The notes beneath the pieces were generated by a model. That model saw nothing but the letters and a program-made list of their open reading frames with translations. It made no database searches and had not been told where the DNA came from. Shown piece after piece: positions 1 to 7,698 of a stretch of DNA of 25,946 nucleotides (position 1 is its first letter; each line of letters begins with the position of its first letter). The stretch covers positions 1 to 25,946 of the forward strand of contig NZ_CAAKNY010000081.1 of assembly GCF_901212495.1 (NCBI RefSeq). Reading direction: 5' to 3'. This stretch comes from Collinsella aerofaciens. Lineage in GTDB: Bacteria > Actinomycetota > Coriobacteriia > Coriobacteriales > Coriobacteriaceae. The position numbers and the translations under genes are program-made.

Positions 1-1
1 G

Positions 2-2314
2 TGCTACTCGAAGTACGGCGACCCCGCGCCCGAGCAGGTTTCCGTCACGATGGAGATTATTGGCAAAAAGGCAGAGATGGCTCAGCGTTGGACGAGCCCG
101 TCGACCCAGGTGTTTACTAAGGGCACGTCGATTAAGGATGCCTCTGCTGCTTACTTCGATGCCCTTGGCATAAAGTCAAAAATGTACGACCAACTTGGCT
201 ATTGGGGCGTCCAAAGTCTTGTCTCCCCGCTTGATGGCACCGAGCTGTCCGGCGCTTGGTCGTTCTTTGTCAACGGCGTTCCTGGGTCTCAGCTCGATAG
301 CGATTATGTGCTCAAGTCTGGCGACAAAATCGTCTGGGCTTTTGCTCCCGGCAATACTGTGCCCGGCGTCGACAGCGTTGTTGTTGACCCGGGTGCCGCA
401 CGTCCTAACTGGGATAGCGACTGGCCCGGCTTCACGAGCTCCGATAAGGTAACTGACGCTCCTGTGCCCACGAAGGACGCTGAGGCAAAATGGGTGAGCG
501 AGCTCAAGGGCAAGTACGAATGGAGCAAGGGCATCTCCGACCCGTTGCTGGTCGGTGACTACCTCTACGTGGCCGTTGGTTCCAAGTTGCTCAAGAAGAA
601 TGTCGACACGGGTGAGACCGTTGCCGAATCGCCTTTGGCGGCAAAGATCGATTCGACCTCGCGTATGGTATACACCGGCGGCGTGATACTCGTGCCGCTT
701 TCGAGCGGTCGCCTGCAGGCGCTGACGGTTGATACTCTGGCGACGGTTTGGGTAACCGATGAGTTGCCTGCTGGCCCCGATGGTGCTCAGCAGTCTCTCG
801 CGTCCATTACGGTTCGTGACGGCTTTGCCTACTTTGGGACGGCATCGGCCAGCTGGTCCGACTCGAGCGACGGCTACCTGCTCTGCGTGCGCATCTCCGA
901 TGGCAAGGTTATGTGGCAGCATAAGAACGAGAACAGCAAGGGCTACTACTGGGCCGGCTTGGCGTTCTCGGGCAACTATGGTGTCATCGCGGACGATTCC
1001 GGTACGGTGAGCACGGTCGACCCCGAAACTGGAAAGACCGTTGCGTCGCTCAAGATTGCCGAGCGCGTACGCACGACGGTGCTAGTCGATGGATCGATCG
1101 CCTATGTCGTGAGCGCCGATGGCGTTTTGCATAAGCTTTCGGTTGGAACGGACGGAACGCTTTCCGAGCTTGGCAAGGTGACGTTTGGTGGCAGCTCGAC
1201 CTCGACGCCGGTGCTGGCCAACGGCAAGATTGTGGTCGGAGGCACATCGACCGAATCCTTTATGGGCGGTTATCAGAACAAGTACACGTATCACTACGGT
1301 CAGCTTGCAGTGATTGATGCCGAGACGCTTTCCGTGGACTATTCCATTTGCAAGGCGGACGGTAACTATATTCGTCAGGGGGCTTCGGGCGGCGGTGATG
1401 TAAAGTCGCAGCCGGTCGTTTCTGTCCAGAATGGCGAGACGTACGTCTACTTTACGTCTAACAACAACCCGGGCGGCATCTATCGCTACCGTATTGGCGA
1501 CGACGAGGCCGAGCTGCTTTATACGCCCACGGCGGGTGACCAGCAGTACTGCATGGCTTCTATTTCGGTCGGATCCGATGGCTCACTCTACTATGTCAAT
1601 GACTCGGGCAAGTTGTTTGCTGTCAAGGGCAATGGCCAAAGAGTCAACCGCTATACCGTGACGTTCGTCGCCAACGGTAAGGATGCGGCGATGCCCGATT
1701 CTCAACGCGTGAAGGAAGGCAGGGCGGCGACGGAGCCCTCGACTAAGCCGCAGTGCAAGGGCTACACCTTCGGCGGTTGGTTCACCGATGCTGCCTGCAC
1801 CAAGGCGTATGACTTTAGCTCGCCGGTGACGGCGGATATGACGCTGTATGCCAAGTGGGTCAAGAAAGCTGCCGACAACGGCAACAACGGCGGTTCTGGC
1901 ACTAATGGTGGCAACGGTGGCGCTGGCAACGGTTCCGGTGCTGGCACTGGCACTGGTTCCAGCTCCGGCACGAAGGGCCAGCAGGCTGGCGGCGCTGTCG
2001 CCCCGGGTCATAAGCCGACGACCAAGACGACGGTGTCGACCAAGACCGAGACCAAGGACAACAAGTCCGACAAGAAGGACTCCGATAAGTCCGATAAGAA
2101 GGACGAGAAGAATTCTGACAAGAAGTCTGACAAGAAGGACAGCAAGTCCGACAAGAAGTCCGATACGGGTGCTGCTTCCACGACTGCTGCTAAGAAGTCC
2201 TCTAGTGCTTCCGAGCAGGAGACTGGCACCAACCCGCTTGCCATCGTCGGCGTTGCGGCTGGCGTGATCGGTCTTGCCGTCATCGGCGTGTTCGTATTCA
2301 CCAAGCGTCGGTAG
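2..2314 (+). CDS. Secreted multidomain surface protein (DUF4430 + PQQ-like propeller + InlB-type repeat), 5' partial
   Basis: The reading frame is open from base 2 to the TAG at 2312, so the true start and signal peptide lie before the window; the ATG at 50 is internal. The visible 770 residues begin with a DUF4430-like (transcobalamin C-terminal-like) domain up to about base 360. A PQQ/WD-type beta-propeller follows (about 500-1640; recurrent blades such as VGDYLYVAVG and DGFAYFGTAS). Next comes an InlB/Flg_new repeat (about 1650-1860; YTVTFVANG...GYTFGGWFTD...LYAKW). A Gly-rich linker (1870-2010) and a KSDKKD-type charged stalk (2040-2165) lead to one C-terminal membrane segment ending in TKRR (2227-2311). 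No LPxTG motif is seen, so anchoring is probably by the membrane helix. The layout suggests an extracellular adhesive or ligand-binding protein; the ligand cannot be read from sequence. It is coupled to the next gene. Confidence 0.85.
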   Translation, partial: CYSKYGDPAPEQVSVTMEIIGKKAEMAQRWTSPSTQVFTKGTSIKDASAAYFDALGIKSKMYDQLGYWGVQSLVSPLDGTELSGAWSFFVNGVPGSQLDSDYVLKSGDKIVWAFAPGNTVPGVDSVVVDPGAARPNWDSDWPGFTSSDKVTDAPVPTKDAEAKWVSELKGKYEWSKGISDPLLVGDYLYVAVGSKLLKKNVDTGETVAESPLAAKIDSTSRMVYTGGVILVPLSSGRLQALTVDTLATVWVTDELPAGPDGAQQSLASITVRDGFAYFGTASASWSDSSDGYLLCVRISDGKVMWQHKNENSKGYYWAGLAFSGNYGVIADDSGTVSTVDPETGKTVASLKIAERVRTTVLVDGSIAYVVSADGVLHKLSVGTDGTLSELGKVTFGGSSTSTPVLANGKIVVGGTSTESFMGGYQNKYTYHYGQLAVIDAETLSVDYSICKADGNYIRQGASGGGDVKSQPVVSVQNGETYVYFTSNNNPGGIYRYRIGDDEAELLYTPTAGDQQYCMASISVGSDGSLYYVNDSGKLFAVKGNGQRVNRYTVTFVANGKDAAMPDSQRVKEGRAATEPSTKPQCKGYTFGGWFTDAACTKAYDFSSPVTADMTLYAKWVKKAADNGNNGGSGTNGGNGGAGNGSGAGTGTGSSSGTKGQQAGGAVAPGHKPTTKTTVSTKTETKDNKSDKKDSDKSDKKDEKNSDKKSDKKDSKSDKKSDTGAASTTAAKKSSSASEQETGTNPLAIVGVAAGVIGLAVIGVFVFTKRR

Positions 2315-2323
2315 GTGAGGGCT

Positions 2324-3226
2324 GTGTCCAATAAACCTCAGGACGCCGAGTCCAAGCAACCCGACTCGTCGTTCATTCAGATCGACGATGCAAAGCAAAA
2401 GGGCGCCGCTTCGGCGGCGTCCGCCCCTCGGCGAAAGGCGCTGCTTGGCGTTCTGACTGCCGCGTGCACCATTCTGATCGTCGTCTCGCTGGGTTTCGTC
2501 CATCCTTCCACAAGCGGTGCTTGGTCCATCAACTGGATCATTCAGACCGTGACGGGGGAGAGCATCGTCGCCAAGGACACCAAGGCGTCTGACTCGACTA
2601 CGACTTCGGGCGAGGCCAGTTCCGAGGACTCCAAGTCATCGAATGATGCAAAAGACGAGCCCAAGGGTTCGAACGATGCCAAGGATGATTCCGAGTCTTC
2701 GGACAAGAAGTCGGACAAGGACTCGAAGGAGAAGAACTCCGAAGGCAAGGACGGCAAGAAGTCTGGCGATAGATCCGCTGCCCAAAATACGGGAGCCGGT
2801 GATACTTCCAATGTGTCTGGCGGTGCTTCTTCGGGCGGTGGCCAGTCGTCTGATGGAGCCTCATCCTCTAATGGTGGAAACGCCTCCTCGGGCGGACAGG
2901 GCGGCTCGCAGGAGTCCAACTACGTTACGGTGACGGTTTCGGTCACATCGAGCGCCGTGGGCAATCCTGTGTCTTCTGGTGGCACCTTCACCTTTAACGA
3001 GGGCGCTACGGTCTACGATGCCCTGTGCGCCCTAGGCCTTTCCGTGAATGCGCACGGCTCATCGTACGGCACGTATGTCGCCGCCATTGGCGGTCTGGCC
3101 GAGAAGGAGCATGGCAGTACGAGCGGTTGGATGTACTCCGTTAACGGTGTGACGCCCATGACGGCGTGCAGTAACTACGTTCTCTCCAATGGCGACAACG
3201 TGGTCTGGTATTACGTTACGGGCTAG
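2324..3226 (+). CDS. Membrane-anchored DUF4430 surface protein
   Basis: 300 residues from the GTG at 2324. An AGGTGA ribosome-binding sequence (2313-2318) overlaps the stop codon of the preceding gene, so the two are probably translationally coupled. A GTG at 2315, directly abutting that stop, is an alternative start adding three residues. After a polar N-terminus there is one hydrophobic segment (LLGVLTAACTILIVVSLGFV) acting as signal anchor. A long Ser/Lys/Asp-rich and then Gly/Ser-rich stalk follows (about bases 2580-2915). The C-terminal 100 residues form a DUF4430 domain (VTVTVSVTSSAVG, GATVYDALCALG, GWMYSVNG, NGDNVVWYYV). The stalk resembles the KSDKKD stalk of the upstream protein, which suggests the pair works together at the cell surface. 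Related DUF4430 domains occur with cobalamin or carbohydrate binding modules, but no ligand is assigned here. Confidence 0.85.
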   Translation: MSNKPQDAESKQPDSSFIQIDDAKQKGAASAASAPRRKALLGVLTAACTILIVVSLGFVHPSTSGAWSINWIIQTVTGESIVAKDTKASDSTTTSGEASSEDSKSSNDAKDEPKGSNDAKDDSESSDKKSDKDSKEKNSEGKDGKKSGDRSAAQNTGAGDTSNVSGGASSGGGQSSDGASSSNGGNASSGGQGGSQESNYVTVTVSVTSSAVGNPVSSGGTFTFNEGATVYDALCALGLSVNAHGSSYGTYVAAIGGLAEKEHGSTSGWMYSVNGVTPMTACSNYVLSNGDNVVWYYVTG

Positions 3227-3246
3227 AGGCCTCGACATAACGCGCC

Positions 3247-3286
3247 AAACGGGCGGTTCGGACCAACATCCGAGCCGCCCGTTTTT
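3247..3286 (+). terminator. Rho-independent terminator of the DUF4430 pair
   Basis: A 15-16-bp GC-rich stem (AACGGGCGGTTCGGA against TCCGAGCCGCCCGTT, with one wobble pair) is followed by a T run at 3282-3286, about 20 nt after the stop codon. Confidence 0.8.
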
Positions 3287-3325
3287 AACGCGAATGGGAC
3301 TAGGTCGCCAGGTCTCTTGGCAAAC

Positions 3326-3359
3326 AAAAAACCGGTTGGAACGAGAATTCCAACCGGTT
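3326..3359 (-). terminator. Rho-independent terminator of the downstream GtrA gene
   Basis: Perfect 12-bp inverted repeat AACCGGTTGGAA / TTCCAACCGGTT with a 6-nt loop. On the minus strand it is followed by TTTTTTGTTTG, 27 nt beyond the stop codon of the GtrA gene at 3386. Confidence 0.85.
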
Positions 3360-3385
3360 ATACCTTTAAGCAACTGTCGAACAAA

Positions 3386-3793
3386 CTACGACTGCGCGCC
3401 CTCGAGGAAAAAGCGACGGCTAAAGTAGTTGTACCAGGTGACCAGGAACGTGGCGATGGCCTTCATGGCCTGGTAGCCGATGCTCAAAAACGTGACACCC
3501 ACAAACATGTACAGGTCGTTGAGACCCAGGCCAATCACCGACAGGATGGTGAAGATCGTAAACTCGCGCTTGCGGCTCATGCCCTCGCGGTGGTCGAACA
3601 CGTACTTCATGCTGAGCCAGTAGTTGACCACGACGGACGTGACAAACGAGATCGTGGTGCTCATCAAAAAGTCGAGGTGGAACAGCTCGACGAGCGCAAT
3701 GAGCATGCCCCAGTCGATGCCAAAGGAGATAAGTCCCACGACAGCGAACTTGAGAAACTGCTTGGTATGAGGTTGTGCCAGTGCCTTGCGCAC
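3386..3793 (-). CDS. GtrA-family polytopic membrane protein (copy 1)
   Basis: 135 residues with four predicted membrane helices spanning nearly the whole chain, the size and fold of GtrA-like proteins. Characterised GtrA relatives move undecaprenyl-phosphate-linked sugars or take part in wall polysaccharide and teichoic acid glycosylation. Family features visible here are an N-terminal QFLKFAVVGLISFGIDWGM helix, a central VNYWLSMKYVF followed by a short basic loop, and a C-terminal WYNYFSRRFFLEG. The start used is a GTG at 3793. The frame stays open upstream and no clear ribosome-binding site is seen, so the N-terminus is uncertain. It is a paralog of the gene at 4013-4408, sharing the MKYVF-x-H-x-EGMSR loop. 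No glycosyltransferase gene is adjacent, so the substrate is unknown. Confidence 0.8.
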   Translation of the reverse strand: MRKALAQPHTKQFLKFAVVGLISFGIDWGMLIALVELFHLDFLMSTTISFVTSVVVNYWLSMKYVFDHREGMSRKREFTIFTILSVIGLGLNDLYMFVGVTFLSIGYQAMKAIATFLVTWYNYFSRRFFLEGAQS

Positions 3794-3941
3794 GTAATCA
3801 CATCCAATGCGTTGACAAATCGAGCAGAGGATACTTTAGAGCTTTTGCAAGGGAAACGTAAGGGCTTCGCCAAGAACTATACGAACTCGCCAAATTTGCA
3901 AGAGACAATCCGCAAACGTCGCAAATCCTTCCGTAAATGAG

Positions 3942-3988
3942 CAAGGCCCACGAACAACGCAGCACTCGACGCACGTCGTCCGTGGGCC
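3942..3988 (-). terminator. Probable terminator after GtrA copy 2
   Basis: A 15-bp stem (GGCCCACGGACGACG with CGTTGTTCGTGGGCC, two wobble positions) lies 24 nt after the minus-strand GtrA stop. The following bases are TTGCTCATTT, a weak T tract, so the call is moderate. The remaining 150 bases up to the next GtrA start show no confident promoter. Confidence 0.45.
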
Positions 3989-4012
3989 CCGTAGTCGTGC
4001 GGGAAAGTCGAG

Positions 4013-4408
4013 CTACTTGGTCTCCTCGCCCTCCAGGAAGATCTTGCGGGTCACAAAGTTGTAGACCATAACAAGCGCGGTGGCGCAGATCTTGGCGATA
4101 TTGGCCTCGAGTCCCAGGCCGGCGTTGAGCGCCAGCACGATACCGTCGTTGAGCGCCAGGCCGATCACGGACAGCACGACAAAGATAATGAACTCGCGGC
4201 GGCGGCTCATGCCTTCCTTGTGCGCAAACACGTATTTCATGCTCGCGACGTAGTTAAAGATGAGTGAGACGATAAAGCCACTGGTATTGGCGATCAGGAT
4301 GTTAAGGCCCAGACCGTAGTGGAGCAGATTCATGATGCCAAAGTCGATGACCGTGGCGACGACGCCAACGACGCCAAACTTCATGATCTGCGCAAGGAGC
4401 TTTTGCAT
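4013..4408 (-). CDS. GtrA-family polytopic membrane protein (copy 2)
   Basis: 131 residues from the ATG at 4408, chosen over an upstream in-frame TTG at 4471. The ATG has an AAGG sequence at suitable distance and gives a length matching copy 1. Four hydrophobic helices make up almost the entire protein (IMKFGVVGVVATVIDFGIMN, NILIANTSGFIVSLIFNY, FIIFVVLSVIGLALN, IAKICATALVMVYNF), with a basic C-terminal RKIFLEGEETK. The central loop MKYVFAHKEGMSRRREF is almost identical to that of copy 1, indicating duplication. It starts 78 nt after the fbp stop on the same strand and may be read through from fbp. The probable role is a membrane carrier or accessory in cell-envelope glycan assembly; the substrate is unknown. 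Confidence 0.82.
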   Translation of the reverse strand: MQKLLAQIMKFGVVGVVATVIDFGIMNLLHYGLGLNILIANTSGFIVSLIFNYVASMKYVFAHKEGMSRRREFIIFVVLSVIGLALNDGIVLALNAGLGLEANIAKICATALVMVYNFVTRKIFLEGEETK

Positions 4409-4486
4409 GGTACCTGCCTTAGGGTGGCGCCGCAGCGCCGTGGGGATGACAAACGCAGCAAGTTTAGCCAATCCCTGCAGCCGGGG

Positions 4487-6403
4487 CTAGGCGCGCTCCT
4501 CGATAGCACCGTTTCTATATGCATCGAGCAGTTGGCGCAGGTCCTGGATTTGGCTGCGAATCTTGGCGCCGGTATCGGTATCGCTGACCATGCGGCGGCG
4601 GTCGGCCTCGTCAAAGCGGTTGGTCTCGCTCTCGATGTCCACGTTGCGCGTGAGCGCCTCGGCAACCGTTGTAAAGGCCCGGTGCGACTTGAGGCGGCAG
4701 CCGCGCGAGCTCGAGATAAGCGTGTAGCCGGCGATGCCCGTCTTGGGATGGTAGGCGCGGCAGAAGCCGCCATCGATGACCAGCAGCTTGCCCTCGGCGC
4801 GGATGGGCTGCTCGCCCTTGGTGGTTTTAACGGGTGTGTGGCCGTTGATGATATGGCCGGTCGGCGAACATGCCATGGGGGTGACGCTGAACTCGCGCAT
4901 GATGTCGTCGCAGACCGAGGGCGACTTGGTAAGCGTAAAGTACGGGTCCATCGGCTCGGCCCAGGTACTCTTATCGGCGATATAGGCGCGCTCAAAGGTA
5001 CGCACCAGGCGTCCGCTGGCGGGTGAGTTAAAGCCGATCCACAGGTACCACATCCAGTCGAGGGCGTCGCGGTCGCCCACGCGCCAGGCGCGGCGGGCGA
5101 TGCGGTCGCAAAAATCGAGATAATCGCGGCCGACGTGCCAGGTACCCAAGCAGTTCATGCTGCTAAAGGTACCGTCTTCGTTGAGCGGCACGCAGCCATG
5201 GAACAGCAGGTTGCCGTTGGTGACCTTGTACATCGAGCCGTGGGTGTAGAGGAAATCGATATGGCGATGCAGGTGATCGGCGGTAACAAACTCGGACACG
5301 AGCTTGTCGATGATGTGCTGCTCCTCGGGCGTGAGCGTGTAGGGGTCTGCCGGATCGACGGTGGGGAAGTCGTTGGTCGTGAGCGGCCACACGCTGCCGT
5401 CGGCGAGCGTGACCGTGCCGGTGTCGCGGTCGATCTTGTCGAGCAGCAGACGGTCGGCCATATCGAACTCGGGGTGGCGCTGGATAATCTGGCCCTCGAG
5501 CTTAAAGAGCAGGATGTTGATAGCCTTAATCAGCGGGCTGATGGACTCGCCGGCGGTATAGGTGGCATCGGCAAAGGCGACAAGCTCGCGCAGCGAGATA
5601 CCATAGTCGTTCTCGAGAATCTCGTAGTTGTCGTAGCGCAGGTTGTTGCGCAGCACCGTAGCGATGCAGGCGGGCTCGCCGGCAGCGGCGCCCATCCACA
5701 GCAGATCATGGTTGCCCCACTGAATGTCGAGCGAATGATAGGTGAGCAGACGGTCCATAATCTTGGCAGCACCGCCGCCACGGTCGAAGATATCGCCCAC
5801 CAGGTGCAGGTGGTCGACGGCCAGGCGCTTGATGAGCGAGGCAAGCGACTCGATAAAGTCGTCGGCGCTTGCGGTCTCTAGGATGGACTCTACGATGCGC
5901 TCGTGATAGCGCACACGATAGTTGTTCTCGTCCGGATGCGTGTGCAGCAGCTCGTCGATGATGTAGGCGTAATCGCGCGGGATGGCCTTACGCACCTTGG
6001 AGCGGGTATAGCGGCTCGAAAGCGAACGGGCAACCACAATGAGTTGGTCGAGCATGGTCTTGTACCAGGTGGGGGAGTCCTCGTGCTGGCTGCGGACAAG
6101 CTCGATCTTCTCGCGCGGGTAGTAGATGAGCGTGCACAGCTCGCCCTTTTCGTCAAAGGTGAGCGTGTCGCCAAAGATCTCGTCGACATGTTCGCGCACG
6201 ACACCCGAGCAGTTGTTGAGGATGTGCATAAAGGCTTCGTACTCGCCGTGCACGTCGCTCATAAAATGCTCGGTGCCCTTTGGTAGGTTGAGGATGGCCG
6301 AGAGGTTGATTATTTCGGTAAATGCGGATTGTTCGGTGGGGAACTGTCTCGACAGCAGGCGCAGATACTTGAAGTCTTGCGGATTGCGATCGAATGCGAC
6401 CAT
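4487..6403 (-). CDS. fbp: Fructose-1,6-bisphosphatase, class III
   Basis: 638 residues, the typical length of the Firmicutes-type class III FBPase. The enzyme dephosphorylates fructose 1,6-bisphosphate to fructose 6-phosphate in gluconeogenesis (cytoplasmic, metal-dependent). Metallophosphoesterase signatures are visible in order: SDVHGEY (residues 49-55), GDIFDRGG (about 201-208), GNHD (about 229-232) and a late NGHTPVK (about 518-524) containing a metal-ligand His. The first residues (MVAFDRNPQDFKYLRLLSRQ) are typical of the family, and a GGAAGGTG ribosome-binding site precedes the ATG at 6403. No class I or II FBPase fold is involved. A perfect spaced inverted repeat lies about 30 nt upstream of the start and may be an operator. 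Confidence 0.95.
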   Translation of the reverse strand: MVAFDRNPQDFKYLRLLSRQFPTEQSAFTEIINLSAILNLPKGTEHFMSDVHGEYEAFMHILNNCSGVVREHVDEIFGDTLTFDEKGELCTLIYYPREKIELVRSQHEDSPTWYKTMLDQLIVVARSLSSRYTRSKVRKAIPRDYAYIIDELLHTHPDENNYRVRYHERIVESILETASADDFIESLASLIKRLAVDHLHLVGDIFDRGGGAAKIMDRLLTYHSLDIQWGNHDLLWMGAAAGEPACIATVLRNNLRYDNYEILENDYGISLRELVAFADATYTAGESISPLIKAINILLFKLEGQIIQRHPEFDMADRLLLDKIDRDTGTVTLADGSVWPLTTNDFPTVDPADPYTLTPEEQHIIDKLVSEFVTADHLHRHIDFLYTHGSMYKVTNGNLLFHGCVPLNEDGTFSSMNCLGTWHVGRDYLDFCDRIARRAWRVGDRDALDWMWYLWIGFNSPASGRLVRTFERAYIADKSTWAEPMDPYFTLTKSPSVCDDIMREFSVTPMACSPTGHIINGHTPVKTTKGEQPIRAEGKLLVIDGGFCRAYHPKTGIAGYTLISSSRGCRLKSHRAFTTVAEALTRNVDIESETNRFDEADRRRMVSDTDTGAKIRSQIQDLRQLLDAYRNGAIEERA

Positions 6404-6430
6404 GAAACACCTTCCGATGGGGTTGGTAAA

Positions 6431-6460
6431 ACTGATAAACAGCGTCAGACGTTTATCAGT
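6431..6460. promoter_or_regulatory. Perfect 10-bp inverted repeat upstream of fbp (operator candidate)
   Basis: ACTGATAAAC at 6431-6440 and GTTTATCAGT at 6451-6460 are exact reverse complements separated by 10 nt, so arm centres are 20 bp apart, two helical turns. The repeat sits 28 nt before the fbp ATG on the minus strand. That suits binding by a dimeric repressor, or an mRNA leader hairpin. No T tract follows, which argues against a terminator. The regulator is unknown. Confidence 0.5.
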
Positions 6461-6564
6461 ATGCGCCGGCTTTGTTTCGATTGGGAATGGGCGGCCGAAT
6501 TGTTAGCCGAATGGTTTGCTAAATCGATTTAGTTGAGGTTGATGTGTCGGTTAAGTGGAGACGA

Positions 6565-6574
6565 GGGGGGGGGG
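6565..6574. repeat. Run of ten G in the fbp/degV divergent intergenic region
   Basis: An uninterrupted G10 tract sits about 150 nt from each of the two divergent start codons. The surrounding bases (6461-6726) are more AT-rich than the genes and otherwise hold only the candidate degV promoter. Confidence 0.8.
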
Positions 6575-6692
6575 TGATTTTTCCTATGTTGGTCCATAGC
6601 GGGGATGCGGATGGTCATGATAAAGATATTCAATGCAAATGGTTCGAATTGGTAAATAGTGGACATTTGTATCGTATATAGGCTAGCTGTGC

Positions 6693-6720
6693 GATAATTT
6701 GTGTAGCAATACGTAAGGAG
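6693..6720 (+). promoter_or_regulatory. Candidate -10 box and ribosome-binding site of the first degV gene
   Basis: GATAAT at 6693-6698 resembles a sigma-70 -10 box. A TTGTAT at 6667-6672 could serve as -35, but the 20-nt spacer is long. AAGGAG at 6715-6720 is a strong ribosome-binding site 6 nt before the ATG. Confidence 0.35.
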
Positions 6721-6726
6721 CCTCGT

Positions 6727-7617
6727 ATGAGTGATTTTGTCCTGACCTGTGAATCCGCCGCCGACCGAACCCGTGAGTTCTTTGCGTCGCACAATATCCC
6801 TGCCGTGTGTTTTCATTACGAGATCGACGATGTTGTCTATACGGACGATCTGTATCAGTCGGTTACGCCGGACGATTTTTTTGCCCAGATTGCCGCGGGC
6901 GCCATGCCCAAGACGTCTCAGGTGAGCGTGGGTGAGTACGAGGAGTTTTGGGAGCCGTTCGTTGCCGAGGGTAAAGACGTGCTGCACCTGACGTTGTCAT
7001 CGGGTATTTCGGGCACGTATGGATCGGCCTGCGTTGCGGCACAGATGCTCGCGGATCGCTATCCCCAGGGCGGCAAGGTGCACGTCATCGATTCGTTGGC
7101 GGCGTCTTCGGGCTTTGGCCTGCTGGCGGAATGTGCCGCCGACGTTCGCGATAGCGGCGCTTCGCTCGACGAGACGGCCGCTTGGATTGAGGAGCATAAA
7201 CTCAACCTTCACCATTGGTTCTTCTCGACCGATCTGTCGAGCTACCTGCGCGGCGGTCGCATTTCGGCCGCGAGCGCGATCATCGGCACGGCGCTCAAGA
7301 TTTGCCCGCTTATGACCGTCGATTGCGAGGGCAGGCTGTCGCCACGTGAGAAGATCCGCACTAAGAAGCGCGCGATTTCCGAGATGGCTAAGACCATGAT
7401 GGCACACGTGCAGGACGGTGCGGATTATTCGGGTAAGTGCATCTTATCCCATTCGGCGTGCCGCGGGGATGCCGAGGCCGTTGCGGCACTGATCGAGGAA
7501 CAGGTTCCGCAGCTCAAAGATAAGATTGAGATCAACAATATCGGTGCTCTGATCGGTTCGCACACCGGACCTGGTACGGTGGCGCTCTTCTTTATGGGCG
7601 ACGAGCGCGTGGATTAA
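6727..7617 (+). CDS. DegV-family (FakB-like) fatty-acid-binding protein
   Basis: 296 residues, full length for the family. DegV/FakB proteins bind a single fatty acid and present it to the FakA kinase for phosphorylation and entry into phospholipid synthesis; other members have undefined lipid ligands. Family signatures are KTSQVSVGEY (residues 62-71), LSSGISGTYGSA (about 90-101), YLRGGRIS in the middle, and a C-terminal IGSHTGPGTVALFF. The Ser/Thr and His positions that contact the fatty-acid carboxylate in FakB structures are retained. The N-terminus differs from most members (TCESAADRT instead of a TDSxxD motif). The start is the ATG at 6727 with AAGGAG upstream. It is a single-gene unit closed by a terminator at 7659. 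No fakA is in the window; a second, divergent DegV lies at 21842-22702. Confidence 0.9.
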   Translation: MSDFVLTCESAADRTREFFASHNIPAVCFHYEIDDVVYTDDLYQSVTPDDFFAQIAAGAMPKTSQVSVGEYEEFWEPFVAEGKDVLHLTLSSGISGTYGSACVAAQMLADRYPQGGKVHVIDSLAASSGFGLLAECAADVRDSGASLDETAAWIEEHKLNLHHWFFSTDLSSYLRGGRISAASAIIGTALKICPLMTVDCEGRLSPREKIRTKKRAISEMAKTMMAHVQDGADYSGKCILSHSACRGDAEAVAALIEEQVPQLKDKIEINNIGALIGSHTGPGTVALFFMGDERVD

Positions 7618-7658
7618 TTTGCTCCATCACGTCGCTGCATGATTGCTCAAATGAAAAC

Positions 7659-7690
7659 GGCCCGCCTCACGTTTGTGGGGCGGGCCTTGC
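7659..7690. terminator. Bidirectional terminator between degV and the TIM-barrel gene
   Basis: A 12-bp stem (GGCCCGCCTCAC / GTGGGGCGGGCC, one wobble) with a 4-nt loop lies between two convergent stop codons. On the minus strand it is followed by GTTTTCATTTG, on the plus strand only by TTGCTG, so it should work better for the minus-strand gene. Confidence 0.7.
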
Positions 7691-7698
7691 TGCTGGGG

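Noticed and set aside
6529..6987. 152-residue minus-strand frame across the fbp/degV intergenic region
   Set aside because: It overlaps the start of the well-supported degV gene in antisense, runs through the G10 tract and the promoter, and has no domain features.
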